A model generated the notes under the pieces. The model ran no database searches and had not been told where the DNA came from. It saw only the letters and a list, made by a program, of their open reading frames with translations. A DNA stretch of 64,000 nucleotides from Filosporella fistucella (Eukaryota > Ascomycota > Leotiomycetes > Helotiales): assembly GCA_030077755.1 (NCBI GenBank), contig JAQJZZ010000002.1, positions 1,674,001 through 1,738,000 of the forward strand, written 5' to 3'. The position numbers were made by a program, and so were the translations under genes. How positions within the stretch are numbered: the first letter of the stretch is position 1; each line of letters begins with the position of its first letter. Positions 11,583 through 22,705 of the stretch are shown in pieces.

Positions 11583-13060
11583 TGTCGCGTGTTGCGACTT
11601 TCTGTTTGTCTTCTCTCGAGGTTACTTCTGAGCTATTCGTAATCCACAAAGGTATTTAGACATCTGAAGTCGAACCGTGAACGAGTGTAAAACTTTCAAG
11701 CTTATGGTATGAGAGGAAGCAGAATGGAGCTGCCCGCATTTGAAGGCTGGGGATAAGGTTTTGCACTAGAGATGCTTATTGGTAAAACCTCGGATCCTAG
11801 GAATTTAAGCTTCAGGGGCTTTGCCGAGAATTAGCACCACTCCGTCTTAACATCACTTCTTCAAATTGATACTAAGTCATCAGTCTGGTCGTGTATAACT
11901 GCTTTGGTTGTTGTTTCTGCTTAAGTGAAAGGGAACTACGGTTTCTTGGATGTTTTGTGATTCTCCGCAATAATGGCCATGCTTGGATTATTTCCAAATC
12001 TCTTTGAAGCCCATGACAAATCATCTGAGGTTTTCCTCCAAGTAATACATCTATTCATGCCAAGGTAGCTTTGAAATACCAATCGATCACATTTTGACAG
12101 TACCACCAGTCTGGTACTTATTACATCTATCTATGTCATGTCTCAGTGGCCCTGTTTCGTTGATATATGTCAATACGTTCTGTGGCTCAATATTTGGACG
12201 TACGGAGGTGTCAGTCAGATAAAAGAAACAATTCTTGCAGCAAAGGTGTTTGATTTGAGTTATTAGAAAAACTGCAGAACCTATCCCGTGACGCTGATTA
12301 TCTCTGCGGTCTACATGGAGAGCAGAAACTCCCCCGGTTTTTAGATGTTCTTTCTATGTGAAGCGTCAGAAGAACCTTGTGTTCGAGTGCTTCCGGAGTG
12401 GTTGATTCATTTCGACTGGGAGTGCAAGAGCAGGAACTCAATTTCCCTTGACTTTTCAAATGCATCAGCATTGAGGATGAAGTCAGGAGTTCCCAATGTC
12501 ATTCATTGAAGTACCATCACCAGGATACTGTGCTGCGTTCTTATCTTCGCTCCGTGGAAGCGTTGGACTCTTTCAGCTGGGAAATCCGGAGCAGAATTTG
12601 CGGTTACCCTGGACTTCTCAGATGTATTGATATTGAGGACTAAGTTGAGAGTTTCCGGTGCCTTCCATGGAGGTTCCAGGATGCTGTCCTTGAGCGTTCT
12701 TGCCTTATTCCGGGCGTGTTGTGAGAGGCCTCCTTATCCTATTCTAGACGTGTCATGAGATTCACCCGCGGTTTTGACAACTTGACTAGCCTGTCGTACA
12801 AGTACAATTGCTTTGTTGAACTTCTCTGAGTGGTTATTCGATAATACTTGGTCAAGTCTTCTTGCTTGTTACAATTCCCTATGGGAATAGTGTATTGAAA
12901 GTTATTTGCAGCTCTCAATAACAAATACAAAGCTGGACTGATACCTCAACCTCGGCGGCAGCTTTGGGAGACTCTCTTTACTAGGATCGAGTTTCCTATG
13001 TGAGCTTTCTCGATCGACGATTCAACCCCGCAACGGCATCACATGGATTTGACAACAAAA
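11583..13060. other. Intergenic with degenerate repeats
   Basis: No gene recognised. It separates a minus-strand and a plus-strand gene, so it should contain both promoters. The right half holds a diverged tandem duplication described separately. Confidence 0.5.
12395..12735. repeat. Diverged tandem duplication of about 170 bases
   Basis: Two adjacent units can be aligned by eye. The first contains gagcaggaactcaatttccc, cttgacttttcaaatgcatc and attgaggatgaagtcagg. The second contains gagcagaatttgcggttacc, ctggacttctcagatgtatt and attgaggactaagttgag. Both continue with a matching ccaggat block and then a ttctt/ttcttgcc block. Identity looks like roughly two thirds. A shorter echo (ccttattccgggcgtgt and ccttatcctattctagacgtgt) follows at 12705-12752. 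No coding frame is shared, so it looks like old non-coding duplication. Confidence 0.55.
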
Positions 13061-14071
13061 ATGTCGCAAACAGACCAGCAACAAGCTCGAAATGGGTAAG
13101 GTCATGTAAGCACTTCCATTGTATGAGAACTAATGTCAAGCAGTAACTCTTCCGATAATGGGCTCGTATCAGACATTGCGCAATCTGTTGAAGATCTTCA
13201 ACTCCAAACTCTTGACAAGTGAGTCTCTCTGATTGTAATTGAGCGATGCGCACCACTTACAGATTACAGCACTATGTCGACTACAGAAGAACAAATCGAC
13301 TACCCTCTTGCCAACAAGCCAAAGGAATTCAAAAAATTTCGAAAGCTTCCCATCGAGTTAAGACTCAAAATCTGGCGCTATGCAGACCCCCCAAAGTCTC
13401 GTGCTATCGAAATCTTCTGGTCTCCCGCCATCGGCAAATTCTACACTGAAACCAAGACACCAGTCCTACTACATGTCTGTCGAGAGTCCCGCGCAGAAGT
13501 AATTGACTTTTACAGTCTCTTGAGCATTGCTGTTGACGATCAAGACGATTCCGATTCCGATTCTAGGTCTAAGTCCAAGAAAGCTCCTACATATAAGAAC
13601 TTCAGCACTTATATCGACAACGAGTCAGACTTTCTCTGCTTCACTCTACGCCACCATCGTATCAATGCCGCCAGATTTCTCGAATCGCAAATGATGCTTC
13701 GGAGATTGATCACCGCCATCACAGACAACAGCCTGACTTCATCTCAATTCCAAAATCTGGCTTTCGATACTACATATGTCTCCAATTTCATCTGGAACAT
13801 TGAAGAGATGGGAAATTTTCCTATGATCTTTTTGTATGGTAGCACAAGATGTTGCGGAGAAAGTGCGGGTACCCATCGTAAGGCGGTGGGAATTGTCGAG
13901 AGAAACGATGTTGAGGACTTGGGTGGTACTGATAGACTACGAATGAGTTGGGACAGGTTGAGGGGAAACGTTCGGTCTGTGAGACGGATGATCAACCACC
14001 ACTATGCTGCTCTCACAGGACTTCAGGATGTGGGATTTGACACTGTATTAGTGTTGAGGGAGGGAGATTGA
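13061..14071 (+). CDS. 2EXR-domain (F-box-like) protein
   Basis: A long open frame starts at 13274, but two upstream exons fit in phase: 13061-13095, 13144-13218 and 13270-14071, with canonical GT-AG introns, giving 303 residues. An in-frame ATG at 13043 would add six. The body carries the 2EXR signature: FRKLPIELRLKIWRYA (about 63-78), then LLHVCRESRAEVIDFY (about 109-124). A serine/aspartate-rich loop (DDQDDSDSDSRSKSK) follows. 2EXR proteins are abundant in filamentous ascomycetes and resemble F-box proteins; their partners are mostly unknown. A second, unrelated 2EXR gene lies at 43744. If the upstream exons are wrong, the protein is the 265-residue form from 13274. Confidence 0.75.
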
Positions 14072-15750
14072 GCTTGATGGTCTGTTCAGATATCGCTGTT
14101 GTATATTCAGAAAACGCATGAAGACCTGCCGAGTTACGAATATTCGCCCTGTGAAATGCTCAACAATCAGACTTCAGACAACTTACCCAAGTTGAAAAGT
14201 ACCAAGTCCTGTAAGCTATAATCCAAACGTAATTGTTCTACTCCATGATTTCTCAATTTTAAGTATAATAATTGTACTACTATCTCATGTTTCAAACCGC
14301 CTCTCATCTTCTCCTAATCATGGTCTCCTTCTACCACCTTCCCTGAATCTCCGACGCTCTTCATGTCTTCCATAGAACCAACAACCCATTCACCTGTTTC
14401 AATATTAAACACTTGCTGTCAGAGGGATCACTAGTGGGGAGAACAGCCAACGAATGTATTGAGAGTCTGAAACTTGGAGAGTCCAAGTTATTGAGCGGGG
14501 CACATAGCTTAAGGCTTTCTGCCGAGAGTGACTCTCGCAGGACTCGCTAACTAAGGGCTCACCCGTAGCCCTTGACACTTGCCTCTACAAATTCAAGCTT
14601 GCGCCTCTTCAGAACCAGACATTCCCCTCCAAAACCGATTTTCTTTATCCAATACTGTCGAATTCGGAAGGTGCATCAGTTAGAATAATGGGTATAAATA
14701 CCTTCTCTAGAGAGAACGCTTCTATAAAAGCAGCACAAAGAACCTCGAAGATGGGAGTTAGCTGTGTGGATGGCGAGGAGGAGGACGCCGAGGGAGAAAG
14801 AGGATGCCACTAATGAACACAAAGAAGTACAAAACGACGAAAACAAAATCAGGTGTTCCGCTTGGTATCTGGCGGAGATTTAGAGAGGTGTTTGGAAACT
14901 TGTGACTTGAGAGCTATTGATTGACCCTGACTGATGACATCAATACGGGAGGAGGTAGGTGTCCGCTCATGGGTCTGGACAATGAGTCACGAAATCAAGA
15001 TGTTCGTGGCATTAGGACCTTTTTGTAGAGGTAAGTCTCGTTACTCCAATTTCGAGTCCTAGAGGATTGGAGCCAGAGGAGTAAGATCAGAAGTATCGAT
15101 GCCCAGAAGGAAACCAGAGAACGTAATAAAACATACCAGAGGTACCCTGACAGAAAATTGGTATATATATAATCTCCTCATTAAATCACAAGATCGGTCC
15201 CAGATGAAAAAGGACGGAAGATTTGCAATTACTAAGGTTGAATCGTGCCACTCCGAGAATAGAGTCTCGAGATCTAACGGTTATCTCAGTATTCTATTGA
15301 TTCAGCAACACGGGAACCGTTCTTTATAGAAAGCTTCTTTGATGAAAGATGAAGATTGCTCTGAAGTACATTGTAGCCTCCGGATGAGGTTTTCCTACAC
15401 CAACCCGCGTTTCCTTGTAAGAAAGCTATCTTTCGATCTTCTGATCTATTTCACCCTTTTCAACTTGGGTCTAGGTAATCTCGCTTCTGTCTTTTGTAGC
15501 TATTGTCTACAAAAGACGGTGGGCCGCCATCTCAATATCCATGCCTTCAAAAACACTTCTCACTAACCATCTCAACAACTCTCTTGGTCTAGATGAACGA
15601 AAAGCGTCTCAGAAATTGGAAAGTGACGACTCATTTTGATCCATTCATATGTACTTGTACTTCCTCCCCCTATATACAACCTCATCCAACACCCCTCTTC
15701 ATGTCTCTACACCCCTCCTCTCCTCTCTTACATTCACTTTCCAATCCATA
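14072..15750. other. Long intergenic region
   Basis: Sits between the 3' ends of the 2EXR gene and the pectin methylesterase. Short open frames (15099-15329, 15339-15566 and 15593-15775) show no family features. No repeat or RNA gene was recognised. Confidence 0.4.
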
Positions 15751-17121
15751 TCAAACAGCGCTCAACCCCAAATAAGCACTGTCAACCCAACTAGCATAAT
15801 TCGGCAAAATAGTCGAGATCCCATACGCACTACTCAGAGTCTTCGCCCACGAGACTCTGGTTCCACCCGTGTTCGAGTTAGCGTACTCAGCGAAGTAGAC
15901 GTTGGTCAGGGATTGTGCTGAGTTCCATGCTATTGTTCATATTAGTACTGTTCTGGGTTTCGTGGATGGGAAGGATATTAGAGGGAGATATACGTTGCCA
16001 TCCAGCTGCAAGGATAACGTTATTCAGATTCGAGTTCTGGAATACTACTCGTGCGTAATCACCCCACGGGCGGCCCAAGTAAGAAGTTCCCTTCGCAGCG
16101 CTGGCGCCTCCGGCTCCTACGATTACCTTCCTGGTAGATGTCAGTACTGTCTTCTTCAAAAGCACATCTCAGTCCAAACAACCATCCTCCTAAACTCTCC
16201 ATCAAAACCCCACCACCTTAAACGAAAGAAAAGCAGACGGACGCAAAATACGAAACAAGAAGAGGGATCAACAAACGCCTTATCAAAAACCAAAAACCCA
16301 TCCGTAGAGCTACTCGTCCTCCCTTGTGCCGTAATCACACTAGCACTCCTCATGACCCCAATCGTACACCCCTGAAACCAAGCCTGTCCCGTGATCCCAA
16401 AGATGAAATCAACTGCTCCTTCGATATAGCAGCGGCTGAAGAATTGAGAGCCGATGTGGGTATATAGGGTATCTTGCCAGCCTTTGAAGGCGCAGGCGTA
16501 GAAGCCGTGGTTGGTGCTGTGGGAGGAGACTGCTACGGCTTGAGAGGTGGTTCCTGCTGAATTGGTAACGTTCATGTTGTACATTTTGAAGTTGGGGTTG
16601 TTGATTAGGAGGGTTGCTGTTCATGAAATTAGCAATTCTCTATATCTCTTATTCTCTGTATTCCTTCTCATCCCTGCTCCTCCTCTACTCTCCCCCTCTC
16701 ACCCCTTCACAAAGTCTCTCTTCCAAAAGTCAACAAAAAGAACAGGAAAACATACCAGAAGCATCATTGCTCCCCACAGCACTAGCATAAGTAGCATAAA
16801 CCATCACCGCTGCATTGTCCTTAGGATTCGTACTCGGGTAAGCAGATCCCTTAATCGTAATGCTATCTTTCGCAATCACGAGTTTCTCTTTATATGTTCC
16901 TGGATAGACATAAATTGTATCTCCAGCGGAGGCTGCATTGTATGCGGCAGTGATCTACTCGAATTAGCTACTGTAGATTGTTTTGTTGAAGAGAAGAGGG
17001 AGAGGAAGGAGAGGAAGGCAAAATATACAGTAGAATAAGTCTTTCCACTCCCCACATTCAATGTCGCTCCCTCAGCCAGCCCAAGCCCGAAAGCTAGCGC
17101 AGATACAATAGAGAATTTCAT
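15751..17121 (-). CDS. Pectin methylesterase (carbohydrate esterase family 8)
   Basis: Five exons on the minus strand (17121-17029, 16954-16756, 16616-16277, 16130-15994 and 15929-15751) give 315 residues, the usual size for a fungal enzyme. A signal peptide (MKFSIVSALAFGLGLAEG) shows secretion. Family motifs are visible: GWQDTL (about 144-148, catalytic-site Gln and Asp), GAVDFIFG (about 165-172, second catalytic Asp) and YLGRPWGDYARVVF (about 227-240, substrate-binding Arg and Trp). The enzyme removes methyl groups from homogalacturonan in plant cell walls, making pectin accessible to polygalacturonases and pectate lyases. The intron after residue 209 uses the weaker donor gtttgt, chosen because it alone restores frame. 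All active-site residues are present. Confidence 0.92.
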
Positions 17122-18201
17122 TTTGATTTCCTTTTTCTCTTTACTTCTTTCAAAAAAGAAAAGTTTTCTTCCTCAAAATCTCATCTCACTATCACAAAAC
17201 TCAAATCAGATAACCTAAGCTCTTATATACACCCACTCGGAGAAATAACATCTATTCAAACTCCCAGCCAAGGCGGCATTCCCTAAGTTTAATCTAGAAT
17301 GTGGAGTGCATACGCAGAAATACATCTGACAAGCTCGATTGCGGGGAATGCTTGTAAGATCTACGTTGAATGTGGGAGAGAGATGGTTTATGCACCAATG
17401 ATGTATGATTTCAGACAGGAGAGAAATAGAGGGGCTGAGAAGGAGTGTATTTCTCCATGATGATGTGCGTCTACTTGGCGGGTGAGGGGAGTATCTCTAC
17501 AGGCTAATATATTGGATCGTGGAGGGAAAAACTAGTCACGTGCAGGCATGATCAAATTTGGAATCTGGTGACGATGGATAGGACATACGGGAAGAGCAAG
17601 TTAGAGAGAGAAAGATGATGGTTTATTCTCTTAGTGGAAGCATTGCTATTATCTCCTAGGATAAAGGAGTATATCCTGAGACGAAGTTTCTCGGCATGGA
17701 GATGCTATTGGTGGAAGAGCTCGAGTCTTAGCCATGAGATGCCAAGTACGAACATAAATTGAAGAACTTGGACGAATCATAAACGAAGAATGGTCCCCTT
17801 CGATGAACAAGCAGAATTTCTACATATAGCAAAATGAGCTTCGAGTCAAGAAAGTGGTATTGCGAGACGGGGTGGAGATTCAAATTATCTTTTCATATCT
17901 CGAAAACTATACAACCCAGATCAATACGCCAACGCTGTGCATCATAATTCTCCTCCCAAGAGAAACCCGTAGGTATACGAACAACCTCATAATCTACCTG
18001 TATATAACCAAAAGACCAGCCTTGCGTATTCCCAGCTAGCCACTCGTAGAATCAAGAACCTTTGCTCAACCCTCATCGGATATTTGCAGTGAGGAAGCTT
18101 GGTTCTACGGCTTTAGATGGTAATAGTAGCTCCGCCAGATCTTCTCGATTAACACGGTTTATATCCATATTCCAGAAAGTCCAAAAACCGAATACCCTCT
18201 C
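17122..18201. other. Intergenic; pectin methylesterase promoter side
   Basis: No gene seen. The stretch just upstream of the esterase start (17122-17220) is rich in T/C runs, typical of fungal promoters. No specific regulator site can be asserted. Confidence 0.4.
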
Positions 18202-19223
18202 CTAATCCCTCCCACTACTCAATTCATGAACCTGATGCGCAGAAAGCTCCTGCGGGGCAGGCGTATAGCCCTGGTCACCAAAATACCCCGTCTTATTCTT
18301 CGACGCATACGCCTGCCCAGGAGCCTCACTCACAGGCGGACTCTGCGCGTCATGGTAGCCATTATAATTACCCGGAGCATTGGTGCTGTAATCAGGTTGA
18401 TTATTTGATAACTCGAAAGCTTGGGTTTTGGCATTACGGCGACGACGCCAGAAGAAGAATCCTAGACCAGCTAATGCGATGAGAGCCACAGGGACACCGA
18501 CTCCTGCGCCTATTGCTGCGCCGTTGCTGGATCCGGAGGAAGAGGCTGCGGTAGTAGTGGCAGCGGCAGAGGTGGTTACTGCTGCTGGACTCGTGTTTGA
18601 GGTGCTACTTGTTGTAGATGTAGAGGTTGAAGAGGCTGAAGAGGTTGTGGAGAGTTGGGTGAGTGGCATTTGCGCTAATATGCTGGCCTTCGGTTTGATC
18701 TGGAAAATGTTTGTTGAATTTTTACAGCAGGCAAAACTGCCTACGCCAGTACTTCCATCGTCGCAACAGCTGATTGAATTAGCATTCCTCTGCGAAAAAT
18801 ATTAACTGATGCTTACTAGTCTGTCGTTTGTGTGACGTCACCATTGCAGAATCGTACACCAGCTGTCGAAGAGTTCGCGACTGGAGATATCAGCAACCAT
18901 AATCCCGATGTTCAAAGGTACCTACACTTCACACATCTATCCAAACATGCAGGCGCCTGCCAAAACGGATCCGTACATCCTACCCTCAAATAATCGACCA
19001 CATTCCCATTATCCTGTTTACACAATCCATTCGAATAACAAGTCGCTCCGGCCGCACAACAAGCACTATGTCCTGTGGTCGAATTATCGCATCTGAATCC
19101 GGCCCCTCCTTTCGGTGTACCATCTAGAACGTAACATTGCGTTTCCACCGCTGCGGCGGCAAAAGAAGTGAGGAATGGTAGACAGCAGAGTAAGAGGGAA
19201 GCAGTCGCGCTTCTCGAAAGCAT
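18202..19223 (-). CDS. Cysteine-rich single-pass membrane protein
   Basis: Three exons (19223-18926, 18880-18817 and 18769-18202) join in phase to 309 residues. A signal peptide (MLSRSATASLLLCCLPFLTSFAAAAV) leads into an extracellular domain with about 16 cysteines (CDNSTTGHSACCAAGATCYS near 45-64, and YCCDDG and ACCKN near 120-135). A Ser/Thr-rich stalk (about 152-185) precedes a membrane span (AIGAGVGVPVALIALAGLGFFFW, about 203-225) and a basic stop-transfer RRRR. The cytosolic tail is proline/tyrosine-rich and ends HQVHELSSGRD. The layout of Cys-rich head, mucin-like stalk, one span and tail is like fungal wall sensors, but the head is neither WSC nor CFEM by its spacing. Ligand and role are unknown. 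Confidence 0.8.
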
Positions 19224-20508
19224 AGTTGCTTTAACGTGGGGTTTGCCAGGAATAAGTGAAGTAAATTATGGACAAGAAATGCGATGGAAACTCCACGGCG
19301 TGACGACAGGATTTGATGATGACAAGAAGAATGGTCTGGGAGTCAGCAAAGAAGAATCCCAACAGCACTTTGCCTGCACAGTAGTTCGTACTAGAGTACT
19401 GGGGCTGGTACCACTGCCCACTCTGCCCATTCCCTACCAGGGCCTGGGTAGTGCTTACACTCCAGGCCAGACGATCATGGCCTCAGTTGAAGTCTTCCAA
19501 CCCCAATCTAATAAAAAACGCATTGCCCTAAACATCAAGGCCAAAAAGGAGGGATGTATATATTTACAAGCAGAGATTGGATAGAAGTGGTGTAAAACTG
19601 GGGAATGGAGGATGTGAATGCTTGCCTAGCCGCCGCTTGAAGCGTTTTAAACCTGGCCAAGCGCTGCCACAGCTCGGTCTAGGGGACCAATGGAGGATAT
19701 TCCCGTTGATCCCGTCTTTGGCGAGGGTTCCTGGAGAGAAGAGGTCCGTGAGGGTTTGAAGGGGGAAGGAATTGATATAAAAGCTAAAGAAGCTGATCCT
19801 GATATCAATTAGATTTTCACTCTGGTTGATTATCGAAAAACAAATCTCGTTGGGGTTTTGGTGATGGGTTTGAACACCTTGGGATTCGAATCTACAGCGG
19901 ATGATGACTTCAAACTCCGGGGTCGCTTGCTGCGCCATGTTTCAGCCCATCTGCAGCCATTTTGGGCGAGGCTCATCATCACTCGCCTCAAAGGAAGTAT
20001 GTTCCCTCCATCAAGCATTCCTGTGTGACGAAGAATCGAAAGTTCGAGGATATTGATACTGCCCAAGGGGTAGAAAATATAGTTGCAGAGAAACAAATAT
20101 TGACAGAGCTTGGGGAAAGAAATGAGAACCGGCAGGCCGGGAATATTACTACATGTTGGTCATAGAGTAATTGAATTTTCTTCAGGTCTTTCGAGGCGGT
20201 CTGAAAGTTATTCAAATATCGTTAGTGGTAGAGTTGACGATTGTATTTTCATGACTTGTGCATCTCTTGTAGGATTGAAGAAGAAGGAAGAGGCGCAGAG
20301 GATTGTAAAGAAAGGTATATAACTCAGGCTGAGTTGGCCAACTCAATTGAGATGTTACTTTCAATGGAGCGGAAAGATCAATAGTGGCCCTGAAGTGTGG
20401 AATTATCTACAAAAAGCTGTAAGGGCAGCAAAGAGCCACTGAACCATGAAATAATTGTCCATTTCATCCTCATAACCTCTCTTTCACTCTTCCCTCTTCA
20501 TCCAGAAG
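19224..20508. other. Intergenic, nothing recognised
   Basis: Several open frames of 60-125 codons occur here (for example minus 19564-19938), but none shows a domain, a signal sequence or matched introns. Treated as non-coding. Confidence 0.4.
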
Positions 20509-21365
20509 TCACACCACATTCTTCTCCAACCACTCTTCCCACTGCTCCTTGGTAAAAGAGCTACTAATCCCATTCTCCACCACCCCATTAAACACCACAG
20601 TAGGCGTAACATGCACACCTTGCATCCTGTTCATCTTAACCAGTACCTTCAAATCATTCGTCACCGCATTGCCCGTATTTAAACTCCCGTCTTCTGCCGG
20701 TTTATCCGAGATCTTGAGGAGATCGTACATTTTGGATTCTGGGAGACCGACTGAGGCGCCGATTTTGGAGAGCCGAGCATACGATTGGTTCCGTGTTTCG
20801 TTGACGATGTTGACGTCGTAGAAGGACTTGGAGTCATCGAAGAGGGCCTATTTGTGGTGGTTAGTTTATGGGTATGGTGTGTTTTTGGTGGGAGAGGGTG
20901 GGAGAGTGGTGTGAAAATTGAAGAATGACGGATTGGTGTTTTGTGAGAGGAATTGGGCTGAGGGACGGAGGCAGAGTAAACCCAAGGGATACGAACCTTA
21001 CTAAACTCCCAGAATTTACTCTCATCCAGCTTCAGAACCGCTACTCCAGCTTCGTGAACGAGAGTACTACTCGGATGCCTATAACCTCAATTCAGCTTTG
21101 CCCACCTCCTTCCTCAAATTCACCAAGAGACCGTCGTCTTTCAATACGTAGAAAATACATACCAAGGCTGAATCTGCTGTCTAAAAAGCACCTGCACCTT
21201 CCCACTATATTTCTTCCGAATAAGTGGAAACACATCCCCATAAACCGTACTAAACATCTTTTGACTAAACGGGCAGACATAGTCTAGATAGAGTTCTAAG
21301 GTATGGAGGGTAGGTGTAGAACAGGCGGAGAACTTTTGGCCTGCGAAGCGGGGTGCGAGAGCCAT
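20509..21365 (-). CDS. DsbA-like thioredoxin-fold protein
   Basis: Three exons (21365-21163, 21078-20997 and 20847-20509) give 207 residues from MALAPRFAGQ. The N-terminal strand LELYLDYVCPFSQKMF (about 24-39) carries CPFS at the place of the redox CxxC in DsbA-family proteins, so only the first cysteine is kept. Further on, GVHVTPTVVFNG (about 174-185) contains the conserved cis-proline loop of the thioredoxin fold. Many fungal members with CPxS are annotated as thioredoxin-like or isomerase-like. There is no signal peptide in this model, so it is probably cytosolic. The substrate is unknown. The second donor, gttcgt at 20996, was chosen because it restores frame as FWEFSK then ALFDDS. Confidence 0.85.
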
Positions 21366-21997
21366 TGTGATGGAATATATTGGATGTGAGCTTTCTGGAT
21401 AGAGGGGAGGAATTGAAATTGGAATTGGAATTAGGATTGGATAGGGTGTGGGAGTTGAAGAGGTTAATTGGTGGGGCGATTGAAGAAGGAAGGGAAAGAG
21501 GAGTGAAAATGGTGAGGTAATGTGAGGCTGTTGATGTGGTGTATGCAGCACGATTAATCACACAATCCTCAATGACGTTCCACTTGATAACATTATCAGC
21601 ACGTGATGCTACAAATCCACCTCCTTTCGGTACTTCCCTTCAGCATGGAATGAAGTGTCTAGCTCTCGTAGACAATCTACCTCGAAAACCAAGCTTTGCC
21701 TCTCAAGAAGCAAGCATGCCTTGTAGTCTGAAAAGCCATGGCCTTCCACAGGACAAAGCAGAAGCAGAAGTACTTCATGCATAAGTACCTCAACGGGTCA
21801 ACCTTGCAAGTCCACACCTCAGAACATGCAATTGGAGCTTTGAGCAATGGTTCAACAGCTTGATATACACTCTTCATCATTATGTATTTTGAAAACCACG
21901 CCAAACATGCTACACTCGCTATCCAAACTCAATCTTCTCAGTCTCATTCTTCCCAAACGCCCAATATACAAGAAGCCTTCACAAGGGTGTATTATGT
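21366..21997. other. Intergenic between two minus-strand genes
   Basis: Pyrimidine-rich on the minus strand near 21380-21500, consistent with the leader of the DsbA-like gene. No coding frame is supported. Confidence 0.4.
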
Positions 21998-22705
21998 TCA
22001 CGAAAACAGGAACTCTTTCAATACCGGCGAGCCAGAGAATTCAGGGTTGAGTAATATACAACTATTATCATTAGCTTCCTTCTTTCATCCCTGGTAGAAC
22101 CAAAAAGAGGGAACGTACTTAAGGTAGTATTGCAAGCCAGCTCTCCTCTGTTCCAGGAATTTAGGGCGGAATTTTGAGATGACGCTTTTAGGGGGCAGAG
22201 GAGGCATCGCAGCTTTCGAATTGGGGAATGTTTGTAGTAGTTTATCACGCAGATCATCGAATTCAGAGTACCGTTTGCGGATGCGCATTGAGCCGCCCTA
22301 TTGACATTAGCAGATGCGCGTCAGCCAGGACAGAGAAAAACATACATGTAGAGTCTCTACAGTGATATTCCATACGACAAAAGCGCCTATCCCAGTTCTG
22401 CTACCATTGATAACGACATGGTCTTCAATCACCACGCTCTTTGCCCAGCAGGCTTTATTGGACTCCGATTCTTCGGTATTATCCTGCAGAGTGATTGCGC
22501 CGTCTGGAATAGACTCGATTGAGATCTTGGAGAAAGATCTATGATGCGATTGTACCCAGTACGGCGGTGACGTTACAGGGGAAGTGATGGGTGTCGCATT
22601 GTTCTCAGTATCGCCACTCTCTGGTGTTGTCGTATCCAAAGCGGGTTTAGTGACAGCTTCTTTAGCACTGCCATTGCTGGACTGATGAAACGAGACGGAA
22701 TCCAT
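21998..22705 (-). CDS. PX-domain protein resembling Ypt35
   Basis: Three exons (22705-22346, 22297-22119 and 22061-21998) join in phase to 200 residues, close to yeast Ypt35. The PX domain covers about residues 90-198, with RKRYSEFDDLRDKL (the phosphoinositide-binding Arg-Tyr motif), the proline loop MPPLPPK, and LEQRRAGLQYYL. It ends with ILLNPEFSGSPVLKEFLFS, the expected last helix. PX domains bind phosphatidylinositol 3-phosphate on endosomes and vacuoles; yeast Ypt35 recruits Vps13 there. The frame is open upstream of 22705 to a TAA but has no ATG, so the start at MDSVSFHQ is the best choice. The N-terminal 80 residues are low-complexity. Confidence 0.85.

Noticed and set aside
19564..19938. 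A 124-codon minus-strand ORF
   Set aside because: No domain, signal or span; low-complexity Phe/Ser/Pro content and no matched introns. Likely chance.
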